The notes under the pieces: generated by a model | The model's input: the letters and a program-made list of their open reading frames with translations, nothing else | Database searches by the model: none | Told to the model about the DNA's origin: nothing | From: Myxococcales bacterium | Lineage (GTDB): Bacteria > Myxococcota_C > UBA6777 | Length of the DNA stretch: 15,278 bases | Assembly: GCA_027005175.1 (NCBI GenBank) | Contig: JALTMC010000435.1 | Location: forward strand, 1,137 to 16,414 | Direction: 5' to 3' | Program-made: the position numbers and the translations under genes | Shown: positions 7,651 to 14,982 of the stretch, in pieces | Numbering within the stretch: the first letter of the stretch is position 1 | Layout: each line of letters opens with the position of its first letter

Positions 7651-9078
7651 TTACTTAATCACAAAAGGCTGAGTGCTTTGCGTCCAGGGATGAGTCGGCG
7701 GTAGGAGGCTTAGGTAAGGATTGTTCGACTGACGCTTTGGAAGAGGGTCGGCCAAGCCTGTCAAGTAAACATCTGCATATTTGTTGATCCAGTCGCGACA
7801 AATGGACCGATTTCCACGGGCGTTGTAGATGTTTGCACCACGTGAGCGAGCGAACTGATAAAAGTGAACATTGACACGGTTTACAAAAAAGAGCCGCTTG
7901 CTATAGCGACGGCGGCGGCGACTCCATCTCCAGCGGCTGCGAAAGTCGCGACCTCTGTAATAACCGTATTGGATGCCCCATCGACGAAACTGTCTTCCCC
8001 ACATTCCGCCAGGGGTTTGGTTGTGTAAAACCTTTCCAGAGACGGGGTCAACAATCAGACCCCAATGTTGGAAATGAATACGAGTTCGACGGCGACGCCC
8101 TCGCTTGCGCAAATAAGCATAACCGAACATATCTCCAGGAATAGCTCTGCGAAAATCCCCCATACCTGCGACAATATTGGTACAAAAAGCTTTCCCATAC
8201 ACTCGCCGACTCCAGCGACTTCTTGTTCTTCTCCGAACTTCACGAACATAGCCATCCATAACATCATGCAAAAGGATACGAGCTTTCCGCTGTCGTTTCG
8301 CTCGGCTCCAACGTGAATACTTTCGTTGAAATGTACGAATACCTGGTCGTCTTTGTCCTTGTTTGCGATAGTCGTAATAGTGTCGATAATACGCTCGGGA
8401 ACTCCAGTAGTTTATGTTGCCCCAAGCAGGGGCATCAAAACCCTTTCCCCAGCGACCTTGAAAACGCTGCAGTGCTTCCTTTTGCGAGCACATCGAAAAG
8501 CTCATGCAGTTGCTGATAAGTCCGTATTCAAGATAGCAACGACCTTTTGGCTTTCGGTACTTTTCACGACTCAGTCTGCGATACCATCGCATCAGAGAGC
8601 GGGGGATCAGTCGTTTGCGCTGTCGATGAAATGTTACATAGCCACGGTAGTTTTTGCGGCGAGTATGATAGTTAATGGAAAAGATTTTTTGCGATTTCCA
8701 GTAGATCTTGCAAGCATTCCGGTCAGCACCACGTTGGTTACATTGGCGGCGCAAGAAGTGGGCTCGCTCCACATAATAAGAACCAATTCGCAAAACATTC
8801 TGTCCAAACCGGGAGAACATACCGAGTTTTTTTTCAACATAAGGAGGCTGTATCAAGTGAGGCCACAGAGGAACAGAAGCACCTCTCGCTAGAAGCGTAC
8901 GTTTCGACTGCGATTCTTTCGCTCGCTGACGCACAGGAGAGTGTAACGGTTTGTGACGCTTGTTGTGTTTGTATCCCGCGACAGCACCATCATATTTTGT
9001 GGGCGGATAAACACAGCCACTCAAGATGAGTCCTACAAGGAGAATGAAGGCAGTACGCCAATGGTAAACAGTGGTCAT
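7651..9078 (-). CDS. Arginine-rich lipoprotein with possible Cys-His amidase/peptidase core
   Basis: A 475-residue protein with a clear lipoprotein signal peptide ending L19-S20-G21-C22. The mature part is extraordinarily basic: by my count about 78 of 475 residues are Arg, in clusters such as SRWRWSRRRRRYSKR at 381-395, with many Tyr and Trp. Besides the lipidated Cys there are seven Cys (113, 123, 181, 191, 197, 299, 427), so disulfides are possible. Residues 297-353 read FCTNIVAGMG, then IPGDMFGYAY, then HWGLIVD, then VLHN. The order Cys299, PGD314-316, His338, His352-Asn353 resembles the NlpC/P60-CHAP papain-like fold of peptidoglycan hydrolases. That is an inference from motif order. No strong ribosome-binding site precedes the ATG. 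It lies 363 bp downstream of the YgfK-like gene on the same strand, and a hairpin with a T-run between them suggests separate transcription. Confidence 0.8.
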   Translation of the reverse strand: MTTVYHWRTAFILLVGLILSGCVYPPTKYDGAVAGYKHNKRHKPLHSPVRQRAKESQSKRTLLARGASVPLWPHLIQPPYVEKKLGMFSRFGQNVLRIGSYYVERAHFLRRQCNQRGADRNACKIYWKSQKIFSINYHTRRKNYRGYVTFHRQRKRLIPRSLMRWYRRLSREKYRKPKGRCYLEYGLISNCMSFSMCSQKEALQRFQGRWGKGFDAPAWGNINYWSSRAYYRHYYDYRKQGQRRPGIRTFQRKYSRWSRAKRQRKARILLHDVMDGYVREVRRRTRSRWSRRVYGKAFCTNIVAGMGDFRRAIPGDMFGYAYLRKRGRRRRTRIHFQHWGLIVDPVSGKVLHNQTPGGMWGRQFRRWGIQYGYYRGRDFRSRWRWSRRRRRYSKRLFFVNRVNVHFYQFARSRGANIYNARGNRSICRDWINKYADVYLTGLADPLPKRQSNNPYLSLLPPTHPWTQSTQPFVIK

Positions 9079-9132
9079 GGTTCAGGCAAACTCGTAGTCA
9101 TCCAAAGACGGAAAGTACCGGGCTGAGCAAGC

Positions 9133-9160
9133 AAAAAAACATGTGGGATGGCAACCATCC
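9133..9160 (-). terminator. Possible terminator of the YgfK-like gene
   Basis: On the minus strand GGATGG-TTG-CCATCC (9160-9146) is followed after six bases by seven T (9139-9133). The six-base gap between stem and T-run is longer than usual. A further GGATGG copy at 9173-9178 on the plus strand gives an alternative pairing with 9155-9160, so the structure is ambiguous. Confidence 0.4.
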
Positions 9161-9253
9161 TTGTGTTAAGGAGGATGGCAACATTGTTGACGAAGATCTG
9201 CTAGAGCAACATCGAAGTCAAAGTGCGGGCGAAACACACTCCGGTTAAAGAGT

Positions 9254-9313
9254 TAATACGTTTAGGCCAGGATAGCAAGATTACAGCACCCATTTTTCTG
9301 CCCTAACGTATTA
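9254..9313. repeat. Spaced inverted repeat TAATACGTT
   Basis: Exact 9-bp arms TAATACGTT (9254-9262) and AACGTATTA (9305-9313), 42 bp apart. With one bulged T the pairing extends through TAGG/CCT. No gene is inside. It could be the ends of a tiny element or a regulatory structure. Confidence 0.5.
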
Positions 9314-9369
9314 GAACTACTTAACGACAGCAGCAGCAGGCATGTTCTTGAGTGGGGGAAGCCAATGAC

Positions 9370-9406
9370 TTATCCCATCTGAGCATAAAGTTCGGGGGAA
9401 GGTAGC
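9370..9406 (-). repeat. 37-bp duplicate of the YgfK-like gene's 3' end
   Basis: An exact 37-base copy of 9442-9478, the last codons and stop of the YgfK-like gene (LPSPELYAQMG then TAA). The offset is 72 bp, so the copy is also in frame with the gene, but the gene's own TAA and further stops lie between. It is a partial duplication relic, not a gene. Confidence 0.9.
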
Positions 9407-9441
9407 ATGGTGTTGGAGAATCCGTTAGGTTATTCTGGTCA

Positions 9442-11373
9442 TTATCCCATCTGAGCATAAAGTTCGGGGGAAGGTAGCCATGTTTCGGCAGAGGGGTCGG
9501 AGAGCCCTTGAAGGATCAGTCGCATGGACACGGCAAGACGAAGGTCGATATCACCAGCACCTGCTGTCGCGACGGGTTGGTCATTTTCAAGCCAGACTGT
9601 GCCACCTGTAGGGAGTTCCAGACGCGCCCGCTTCGCCTCTTTGATATACTGAAAGATCTGACCATCCCGACGCCACGTTAGAGAGAGCATATCAGAGCCG
9701 ACCAAGAATCCGTCACGTTCGGGGTGGTCGGCAAAACCTTGTGCCTGTAAGAACAGATTGGGTTTGACGAGATAGGGACCACCATCTTCGGGACACCACG
9801 TATCGCAGTGACCACATAAGTTGCAGGCATCTACAGTATTGCCGATTTGATGTTTGCGATCCACGAGAAGGGGCTGACCTTCTGTGACCTCCCAAACATC
9901 ATCTGTCCAGGTGACATGCCCAGGGTTGTAGGTACCTTTCTCCACAGGAAATGCAAAGTTCGCAGCATTCGGACATACAGGGATACACTTGTCACAAGTC
10001 AGGCAATCAAACAACACAAGGTCAGAGCCAACCTTCTTGGGTGCTTTGCTATTTTTCTTGCTGTGGTTGAGTGGGTTGATGACAGCCTCTTCTGCCAGCG
10101 TTGCCAGGAACAACAAAGCAGACTTCCGTGGGTCGTTTTGTCCTCCTTTGGCCGTGATATAGGCATCCAATGTCGAGGCATTCTGAGACTTCATATCTTT
10201 CTCTAGATTTCGAAGATACTTGGACAATCGACCATAGCCACGAGCCTTCAGAAGGTCAGAACAGGTTGTCACAGGACCAATACCGGCAGCGACCAACCCT
10301 GGAAAGTTTTGTGCATCGACACCGGCACTAAATGTGATGGGAACCTCGTAGTTGGTGGTTTGAGCAAACTCGTTCGCAAGAGTCAACGCCAGAACATGAA
10401 GGGGGGGGCCAGAGAGGTACATCTCTCCACCGGGTGCAAAGGGTGGCTCCTCACTGTGCATCACCAAGGTATTTGAGAATTTAACACCAAAACCAACACC
10501 CTCTTCCACAGCAACCTGACGCAACCGAGGTAACATCTCGTGAAGTTGCTCCCACTTCAGATCTTTCTCAAAAGGTTCTTGTTCCAGATGGATTTGTTGG
10601 TAGCCAAGCTGGTTGCAAACGATGTCAGAGACTCGCTCATAACCGAGCAAGGTCGGGTTGAGCTTGATCACAGTTTGAAACTTATACTCTCGCATTAAGT
10701 GCGTTGCGATGGACTCAATCTCGTCGGCGGGGCAACCGTGAAAGGTCGAGATCGTGACACTGTTACTCACCTGTGAAGGCACTGGGATATCTGCCCATTG
10801 TTGGAGAGACGGTGGAAGTTCAGCCCGAAGTTCTTCGATCAACTCGGCGGCATCTTGCATGGCACGTAAGTACCCAGCCACCTTTTCACTCTGAATGCCC
10901 TTCAGGTCATAGCCAACACTGATATCAAAGATAGCGTCCATCTTGGGCCATAGACCGGGTCCTCGGTCGGAGGCAAGAAGGTGCAAAAGATACCAGCCTT
11001 TGACATACTCACGCGCAGATTGAGGGACACGCAGCTCTTGTGACCACTCTACATTGTATCCAATATGAGGCACATGAATACAGGGTCGTGGGATCTCTAG
11101 GTCGTCGAGGATCTGAACCGTCTTGAGTTCCATAAACCGGGCTCCTCCCAACCAGGAGAGGACGAGATTTTGGGCCAACTGGGTATGAGGTCCCGAAGCT
11201 GCACCAACCGGTGAGCCCATCTCCATATTGAAATGTCGAAATGTCAGATCGATATCAGGATCTGGAACCCACCAAGTTCGACGGGGTAAGGCATAAACAG
11301 AGTCTCCAGCAAGCTCTCGCTTCAACCGTTCGACAAGTGTAGAAAAAGCAATGGGATAGAGATCAATGGCCAC
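9442..11373 (-). CDS. YgfK-like oxidoreductase: TIM barrel plus two 4Fe-4S motifs
   Basis: A 643-residue protein related to the putative selenate reductase subunit YgfK and dihydroorotate/dihydropyrimidine dehydrogenase-like proteins. Residues about 40-380 form the flavin-type TIM barrel (FRHFNMEMGSPVGAASGPHTQ, ARFMELKTVQ, ISTFHGCPADE, TVIKLNPT, GVKFSNT, FSAGVDAQN). Residues 457-467 (C-x2-C-x2-C-x3-CP) and 517-527 (C-x2-C-x2-C-x3-CP) are two 4Fe-4S motifs, followed by about 115 residues of unknown fold. E. coli YgfK, about 1030 residues, carries in addition a GltD-like FAD/NAD(P)H module. That module is absent here, so a separate reductase partner is implied, and none is in this window. The start is GTG, fixed by a perfect AGGAGGT four bases upstream. 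In E. coli ygfK lies with genes of anaerobic purine breakdown, but the substrate here is unknown. It is divergent from the RNA helicase gene. Confidence 0.88.
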   Translation of the reverse strand: MAIDLYPIAFSTLVERLKRELAGDSVYALPRRTWWVPDPDIDLTFRHFNMEMGSPVGAASGPHTQLAQNLVLSWLGGARFMELKTVQILDDLEIPRPCIHVPHIGYNVEWSQELRVPQSAREYVKGWYLLHLLASDRGPGLWPKMDAIFDISVGYDLKGIQSEKVAGYLRAMQDAAELIEELRAELPPSLQQWADIPVPSQVSNSVTISTFHGCPADEIESIATHLMREYKFQTVIKLNPTLLGYERVSDIVCNQLGYQQIHLEQEPFEKDLKWEQLHEMLPRLRQVAVEEGVGFGVKFSNTLVMHSEEPPFAPGGEMYLSGPPLHVLALTLANEFAQTTNYEVPITFSAGVDAQNFPGLVAAGIGPVTTCSDLLKARGYGRLSKYLRNLEKDMKSQNASTLDAYITAKGGQNDPRKSALLFLATLAEEAVINPLNHSKKNSKAPKKVGSDLVLFDCLTCDKCIPVCPNAANFAFPVEKGTYNPGHVTWTDDVWEVTEGQPLLVDRKHQIGNTVDACNLCGHCDTWCPEDGGPYLVKPNLFLQAQGFADHPERDGFLVGSDMLSLTWRRDGQIFQYIKEAKRARLELPTGGTVWLENDQPVATAGAGDIDLRLAVSMRLILQGLSDPSAETWLPSPELYAQMG

Positions 11374-11377
11374 TCGG

Positions 11378-11384
11378 ACCTCCT
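11378..11384 (-). promoter_or_regulatory. Strong Shine-Dalgarno deciding a GTG start
   Basis: AGGAGGT on the minus strand, four bases before GTG 11373. It decides the start of the YgfK-like gene; no ATG is better placed nearby. Confidence 0.85.
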
Positions 11385-11426
11385 GTAGTATGATGGTTGA
11401 GATCGTATCGCGAAAAGCAGACCCCG

Positions 11427-11455
11427 ATTCTACGTGTTTCTGCGCATACTCGCAA
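11427..11455 (-). promoter_or_regulatory. Sigma70-type promoter for the YgfK-like gene
   Basis: TTGCGA (11455-11450) and TAGAAT (11432-11427) on the minus strand, exactly 17 bases apart, about 50 bases before the GTG start. Hexamer match and spacing are good; untested. Confidence 0.5.
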
Positions 11456-11464
11456 GAATTCCTG

Positions 11465-11493
11465 TTGACCCTACACAGAAATTCAGCTATGGT
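11465..11493 (+). promoter_or_regulatory. Sigma70-type promoter for the helicase gene
   Basis: TTGACC (11465-11470) and TATGGT (11488-11493) with a 17-base spacer. It would give a 5' leader of about 190 bases before ATG 11692. Its -35 lies only about 10 bp from the divergent YgfK promoter, so shared control is possible. The rest of the 318-bp gap holds no gene. Confidence 0.45.
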
Positions 11494-11691
11494 ACCCCCG
11501 CTTTGAAAAGAAGCCTATCGAACTTTTTCTTCTTCGTTCCGTTGTGACGGATATAACATTCTGTTACACACCAACTACTCTTTTCTCATAGTCAATCCAT
11601 ATATCATAGACCCCAAAATTCGTGGGCTCAGATCTGGATATTCAACTGTACGAGCCGCAGTACTGGCAAGTACTATCGAGGAGTCATAAAA

Positions 11692-13425
11692 ATGAGCACC
11701 CATGAAACGACAGAAAATACGGAGAGTCCTGGCTCTGCCAAACATAGCAAAAATACGGAGAGCAACGTAGAATCTCCAAACCAAGCAGAGACAAAGAACA
11801 AAGCCAGCACTGACTCTACAGAAAACGAAAAAAAAGCAGAAAAAAAAGCAGAGGAAGAAAAGGAAGATAATTTTTCTTTTCTGCCAGAGAAGCTACAAAA
11901 GCAGCTTGCGTCCCAAAATATAACCAAGCCCACACAGATTCAAAAAGATGCGATAGGTCCGGCTTTGGAAGGAAAAGATATCCTTGCACAGTCCCAGACA
12001 GGCTCAGGAAAGACATTGGCTTTTGGATTGCCTGTTGGTTTGCGTTTGGCAGGACCTTCCAAAGAGGGCTTACCACGAACCCTGATCCTGACTCCAACCC
12101 GAGAGTTGGCCACACAAGTCAGAGGTGTGTTTGGACAAACCCTCTCTACCCTTGGCATCCGGTGTATGACAGTCATTGGTGGCGGCTCTTATTATGATCA
12201 GCGAAGGATGTTACGACGGGGAGTGGATGTGGTAGTCGGCACACCGGGCCGAATCGTCGACCTGATCAAGCAGGGCGTACTACCACTTGAGGCGATTGAT
12301 ATCTTTGTTTTGGATGAAGTGGATCAGATGCTCGACATCGGCTTTGCAGAAGAGCTCAAAGTGGTGAGAGAGGCACTGCCAGAGGGGGTTCAGACGCTCT
12401 TTTTCTCGGCCACAATGAACAAGAGAATGGAGAAGATGGCTCGCGACTTCCTGACCCATCCAGTCACGATAAAAGTTGCCCCTGAGATGAGTTCACCAGA
12501 AAGCATCCAACATGGCTATATCCCAGTGAAGCCTCATCAAGAGCTGCCTGCCCTCCTCAACACATTGTTGTTTCACAACCCAGAGCAAGCTCTTATCTTT
12601 TGTGCAACCCGGCAAGAATGCCGAGAGGTGGCAGAGGCTTTGAGCAGCCGTGGTTTCAACTCCGGCCCACTCAATGGCGATTTACCACAAGCCGCTCGAA
12701 TGGCAACAATGGAACGTTTTCGCAAAAAAAAGCTACAGTATCTGGTAGCCACCAATGTGGCTGCTCGTGGATTGGATATCCAATCACTTCCCCTGGTCAT
12801 CAACTTTGATGTCCCCTTTGATGTGGAGAGTTACACTCACCGCACAGGTCGAACGGGTAGAGCCGGAGAAAAAGGCCGCGCGTGGACACTCATCACACCC
12901 CGAAACTACCGACGGTATTGGGACCATATGAGGGAGCTTGGACTTCGTCCGGAGCGACTCGCTGTTCCAAGTCACAACGAGATCCTGACCTCAGCTGCGG
13001 TCCGAGAATTAAGTGCTCTCGAAGAGCAAAGTCGTGTGACTGTCGAACGTCGGATACGTCGTGTCGCCAACCAACTTTTGGAAGAGATCCCACCCGAAAC
13101 AGCAAAGGAGCTGCTGCGAGGTTTCTTGCACCAATCTCTCTTAAATAAGCAAGCCCACCATACCTATGGTGTCGCTGCTGAAGAGGGGGATCTCGAAGCC
13201 CCTCGACACAGACATCATCGATTTGGGAAACGACGTGACAACAATCCAAGAAATCGTCGCCGAGGCGGAGGCGGTAGGTCGAATCGTTCACCCCGATCAC
13301 GCTCTCGCTCCGAAGGACAAGGTGGAGGTCGCAAAAACAGCGGAGCCTCGACGTCCCATTCACAACAAGGAAAACCACCCAAAAAAAAGAAAGCCTCCAA
13401 ATCTCATACCGGAGGGGGCCATTGA
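11692..13425 (+). CDS. DEAD-box family ATP-dependent RNA helicase (motif II = DEVD)
   Basis: A 577-residue RNA helicase that unwinds structured RNA, as in ribosome assembly, mRNA decay or cold adaptation. All core motifs are present: Q motif (KPTQIQ at 79-84), motif I QTGSGKT (102-108), Ia PTRELA (135-140), Ib TPGR (184-187), II D208-E-V-D211, III SAT (239-241), IV LIFCATR, V ATNVAARGLDI (353-363), VI HRTGRTGRAG (383-392). Motif II has Val in place of the usual Ala. The core is flanked by an acidic/Lys-rich low-complexity head (1-60) and a basic tail (505-577) rich in Arg-Gly, Arg-Ser and Lys that should bind RNA. It resembles the RhlE/CsdA types, but I cannot choose between them. The ATG has GAGGAG eight bases upstream. 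The dioxygenase gene begins 20 bp after its stop, indicating an operon. Confidence 0.95.
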   Translation: MSTHETTENTESPGSAKHSKNTESNVESPNQAETKNKASTDSTENEKKAEKKAEEEKEDNFSFLPEKLQKQLASQNITKPTQIQKDAIGPALEGKDILAQSQTGSGKTLAFGLPVGLRLAGPSKEGLPRTLILTPTRELATQVRGVFGQTLSTLGIRCMTVIGGGSYYDQRRMLRRGVDVVVGTPGRIVDLIKQGVLPLEAIDIFVLDEVDQMLDIGFAEELKVVREALPEGVQTLFFSATMNKRMEKMARDFLTHPVTIKVAPEMSSPESIQHGYIPVKPHQELPALLNTLLFHNPEQALIFCATRQECREVAEALSSRGFNSGPLNGDLPQAARMATMERFRKKKLQYLVATNVAARGLDIQSLPLVINFDVPFDVESYTHRTGRTGRAGEKGRAWTLITPRNYRRYWDHMRELGLRPERLAVPSHNEILTSAAVRELSALEEQSRVTVERRIRRVANQLLEEIPPETAKELLRGFLHQSLLNKQAHHTYGVAAEEGDLEAPRHRHHRFGKRRDNNPRNRRRGGGGRSNRSPRSRSRSEGQGGGRKNSGASTSHSQQGKPPKKKKASKSHTGGGH

Positions 13426-13445
13426 GATAAGGAACGATTCGAACC

Positions 13446-14252
13446 ATGATTTCACGGATTCGAAGGGTCGGCAACATTCTAACCACATGGGATGAGCCTG
13501 TACCAGAGATGGCATCACATATCCTCCAAACCATGAAAACCCAAGGGTGTCTTGTTCTGGAGGATATCTTTGTTCCCTCCCTGATTCAAGACTGTTGTCA
13601 TGCATTTTCCCGGCAGTACCATCGCTACCTTGTCGATCCAGCCTATCACGATGACGCCCTGTTGGTTGGGAAAAAGAGATGGATGGTATCTGTAACCATC
13701 AAGCCTCCCTTCGACGATCCCCAACTCTACGCCAACCCCCACATACTCGCGATCACACGTTCCCTCTTGGGAGCAGAATTTATCCTCAACAGCTTTGGTG
13801 TTGTGGTCTCCCTGCCTGGTGCAGTTGGGCAACACCATCACCGCGACTTACCACCTCTCTTTGACGACACTCCCATCGACACTCAACTACCTTGCTACGC
13901 AGTCACACTCCTTGTACCTTTGGTAGACTTCAACTCCACAAATGGTTCAACCTTGTTGCGTCCAGGAAGTCATTGTGTTTCAGAGGCTATCGCAGAGAAG
14001 ATGCCAGGAGAAGCTCCCGATGCTTTGGTAGGCTCATGTATAATGATGGACTATCGATTGCATCACGGTGGCACAGCCAATCTCTCACAACAACCACGTC
14101 CTCTCCTCTTTCTGGTATATTCTCGGCCATGGTTTCGAGACTACCGCAATTTTCACAAACAAGCTCCGCTCCAAGTTCGCCGGAGTAGTTATCGCAAGAT
14201 GTCTCAAAAGCACCAGGCTTTGCTGCAAACTGCCAAACAACTCTGGTGGTAG
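13446..14252 (+). CDS. Phytanoyl-CoA dioxygenase (PhyH) family protein
   Basis: A 268-residue Fe(II)/2-oxoglutarate-dependent oxygenase of the PhyH family; these hydroxylate lipids or small metabolites. The metal facial triad is visible: His132-x-Asp134 in QHHHRDLPP and the distal His207 in DYRLHHGGTANLS. Arg218 in QPRPLLFLVYSRPW is the likely 2-oxoglutarate ligand. The segment LLRPGSH (170-176) is also typical. The substrate cannot be told. ATG 13446 is 20 bp after the helicase stop; AAGGA is 12 bases before it, rather far, so translational coupling is likely. ATG 13509 is an alternative start. The gene ends Trp-Trp-TAG inside the first unit of a 48-bp tandem repeat, and the same frame stays open for 61 codons after the TAG. 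Confidence 0.88.
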   Translation: MISRIRRVGNILTTWDEPVPEMASHILQTMKTQGCLVLEDIFVPSLIQDCCHAFSRQYHRYLVDPAYHDDALLVGKKRWMVSVTIKPPFDDPQLYANPHILAITRSLLGAEFILNSFGVVVSLPGAVGQHHHRDLPPLFDDTPIDTQLPCYAVTLLVPLVDFNSTNGSTLLRPGSHCVSEAIAEKMPGEAPDALVGSCIMMDYRLHHGGTANLSQQPRPLLFLVYSRPWFRDYRNFHKQAPLQVRRSSYRKMSQKHQALLQTAKQLWW

Positions 14253-14398
14253 AGAAGATCCCTGTTGTCCTACGAAACCACCGAAGAGCTCGGGTGGCAG
14301 AGAAGATCCCTGTTGTCCTGCGAAACCACCGAAGCGTTCGGGTGGCAGAGAAGATCCCTGTTGTCCTGCGAAACCACCGAAGCGTTCGGGTGGCAGAG
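14245..14398. repeat. 48-bp tandem minisatellite, 3.2 copies
   Basis: Unit 1 is 14245-14292, unit 2 is 14293-14340, unit 3 is 14341-14388, and a 10-base partial unit ends at 14398. Units 2 and 3 are identical; unit 1 differs at four positions. Unit 1 contains the TAG stop of the dioxygenase gene, which is CAG in units 2 and 3. Each unit carries a short palindrome around its junction (CCACCGAA...TTCGGGTGG, one bulge), giving a row of hairpins. Because 48 is a multiple of 3, several frames on both strands are open through the array; I treat those as by-products. Confidence 0.95.
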
Positions 14399-14423
14399 GG
14401 GGTCATTCTCCTGGTATCAAGAG

Positions 14424-14457
14424 TTGAAAGGGTCTTGACGGGGCTCTTTCAAGCCCC
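14424..14457 (+). terminator. Hairpin after the dioxygenase gene, possible terminator
   Basis: Two overlapping stems compete: TTGAAAG (14424-14430) with CTTTCAA (14446-14452), and GGGGCT (14440-14445) with AGCCCC (14452-14457). No T-run follows. It lies between the minisatellite and the glyoxalase gene, so it may end or attenuate the helicase-dioxygenase transcript. Confidence 0.35.
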
Positions 14458-14528
14458 ACAATGCAAACAAAAGTAGACTCACAAGTCCTAACCTATAACG
14501 TTGATAAGTAGAAGAGGAAAAACCATCC

Positions 14529-14969
14529 ATGCAATACCTACACACCATGGTCCGAGTTACCGACATTGATGCATCGCTCGACTTCTATTGCAACAAGCTT
14601 GGCATGAAAGAGATCCGTCGAAAAGAAAGTGAGCGCGGGAGGTTTACTCTCATCTTTCTTGCAGCGTCCAACGATCTAGAGCGAGCCAACTCGACCCAAG
14701 CTCCGATGCTAGAACTCACCTACAACTGGGATCCTGAGAACTATACAGGTGGACGGAACTTTGGGCACCTCGCCTTTCGTGTCGAAAATATTTATGAGTT
14801 GTGCCAATCTCTCCACGATGCAGGTGTCACCATCAACCGGCCACCTCGCGATGGATACATGGCTTTTGTTCGCTCTCCCGATGGGATCTCCATCGAACTT
14901 CTCCAAGAAGGTGAACCCCTGCCACGTCAGGAGCCCTGGGCATCCATGGCAAATACCGGAACTTGGTAA
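14529..14969 (+). CDS. gloA: Glyoxalase I (lactoylglutathione lyase)
   Basis: A 146-residue single-module glyoxalase I of the vicinal-oxygen-chelate superfamily. It isomerises the hemithioacetal of methylglyoxal and a thiol, usually glutathione, to S-lactoylglutathione in the cytosol. The four metal ligands are in place: His5 (YLHTMVRV), Glu62 (LELTYNW), His80 (GHLAF) and Glu123 (SIELLQ). The length and the lack of the inserts of long Zn-type enzymes fit the short Ni/Co-dependent type, such as E. coli GloA (135 residues). The family signature [18 protein letters not shown] is intact. GAGG lies 11 bases before the ATG. TATAAC at 14494-14499 may be a -10 element of its own promoter. The 276-bp gap upstream with minisatellite and hairpin suggests it is not strictly in the helicase operon. 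No glyoxalase II is in the window. Confidence 0.95.
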   Translation: MQYLHTMVRVTDIDASLDFYCNKLGMKEIRRKESERGRFTLIFLAASNDLERANSTQAPMLELTYNWDPENYTGGRNFGHLAFRVENIYELCQSLHDAGVTINRPPRDGYMAFVRSPDGISIELLQEGEPLPRQEPWASMANTGTW

Positions 14970-14982
14970 ATCTCACTTTAGA

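Larger units (their letters stand above)
9079..9441. other. Intergenic region with terminator-like hairpin and repeats
   Basis: This 363-bp gap between two minus-strand genes holds, in transcription order, a duplicated gene end (9370-9406), a spaced inverted repeat (9254-9313), and a GGATGG/CCATCC hairpin with a T7 run (9133-9160). The promoter of the Arg-rich lipoprotein should lie below about 9133. I see no coding sequence here. Confidence 0.6.

Noticed and set aside
8326-8892. 188-codon plus-strand ORF
   Set aside because: Antisense to the Arg-rich lipoprotein; I considered whether this was the real gene, but the minus frame has a clean lipoprotein signal peptide and full length.
12893-13534. 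213-codon minus-strand ORF
   Set aside because: Antisense to the helicase C-terminus and crosses into the dioxygenase gene; produced by Arg-rich codons.
13987-14427. Repeat-containing ORFs on both strands (139 codons minus, 119 codons plus)
   Set aside because: They exist because the 48-bp unit has no stop in several frames; most of each overlaps the dioxygenase gene.
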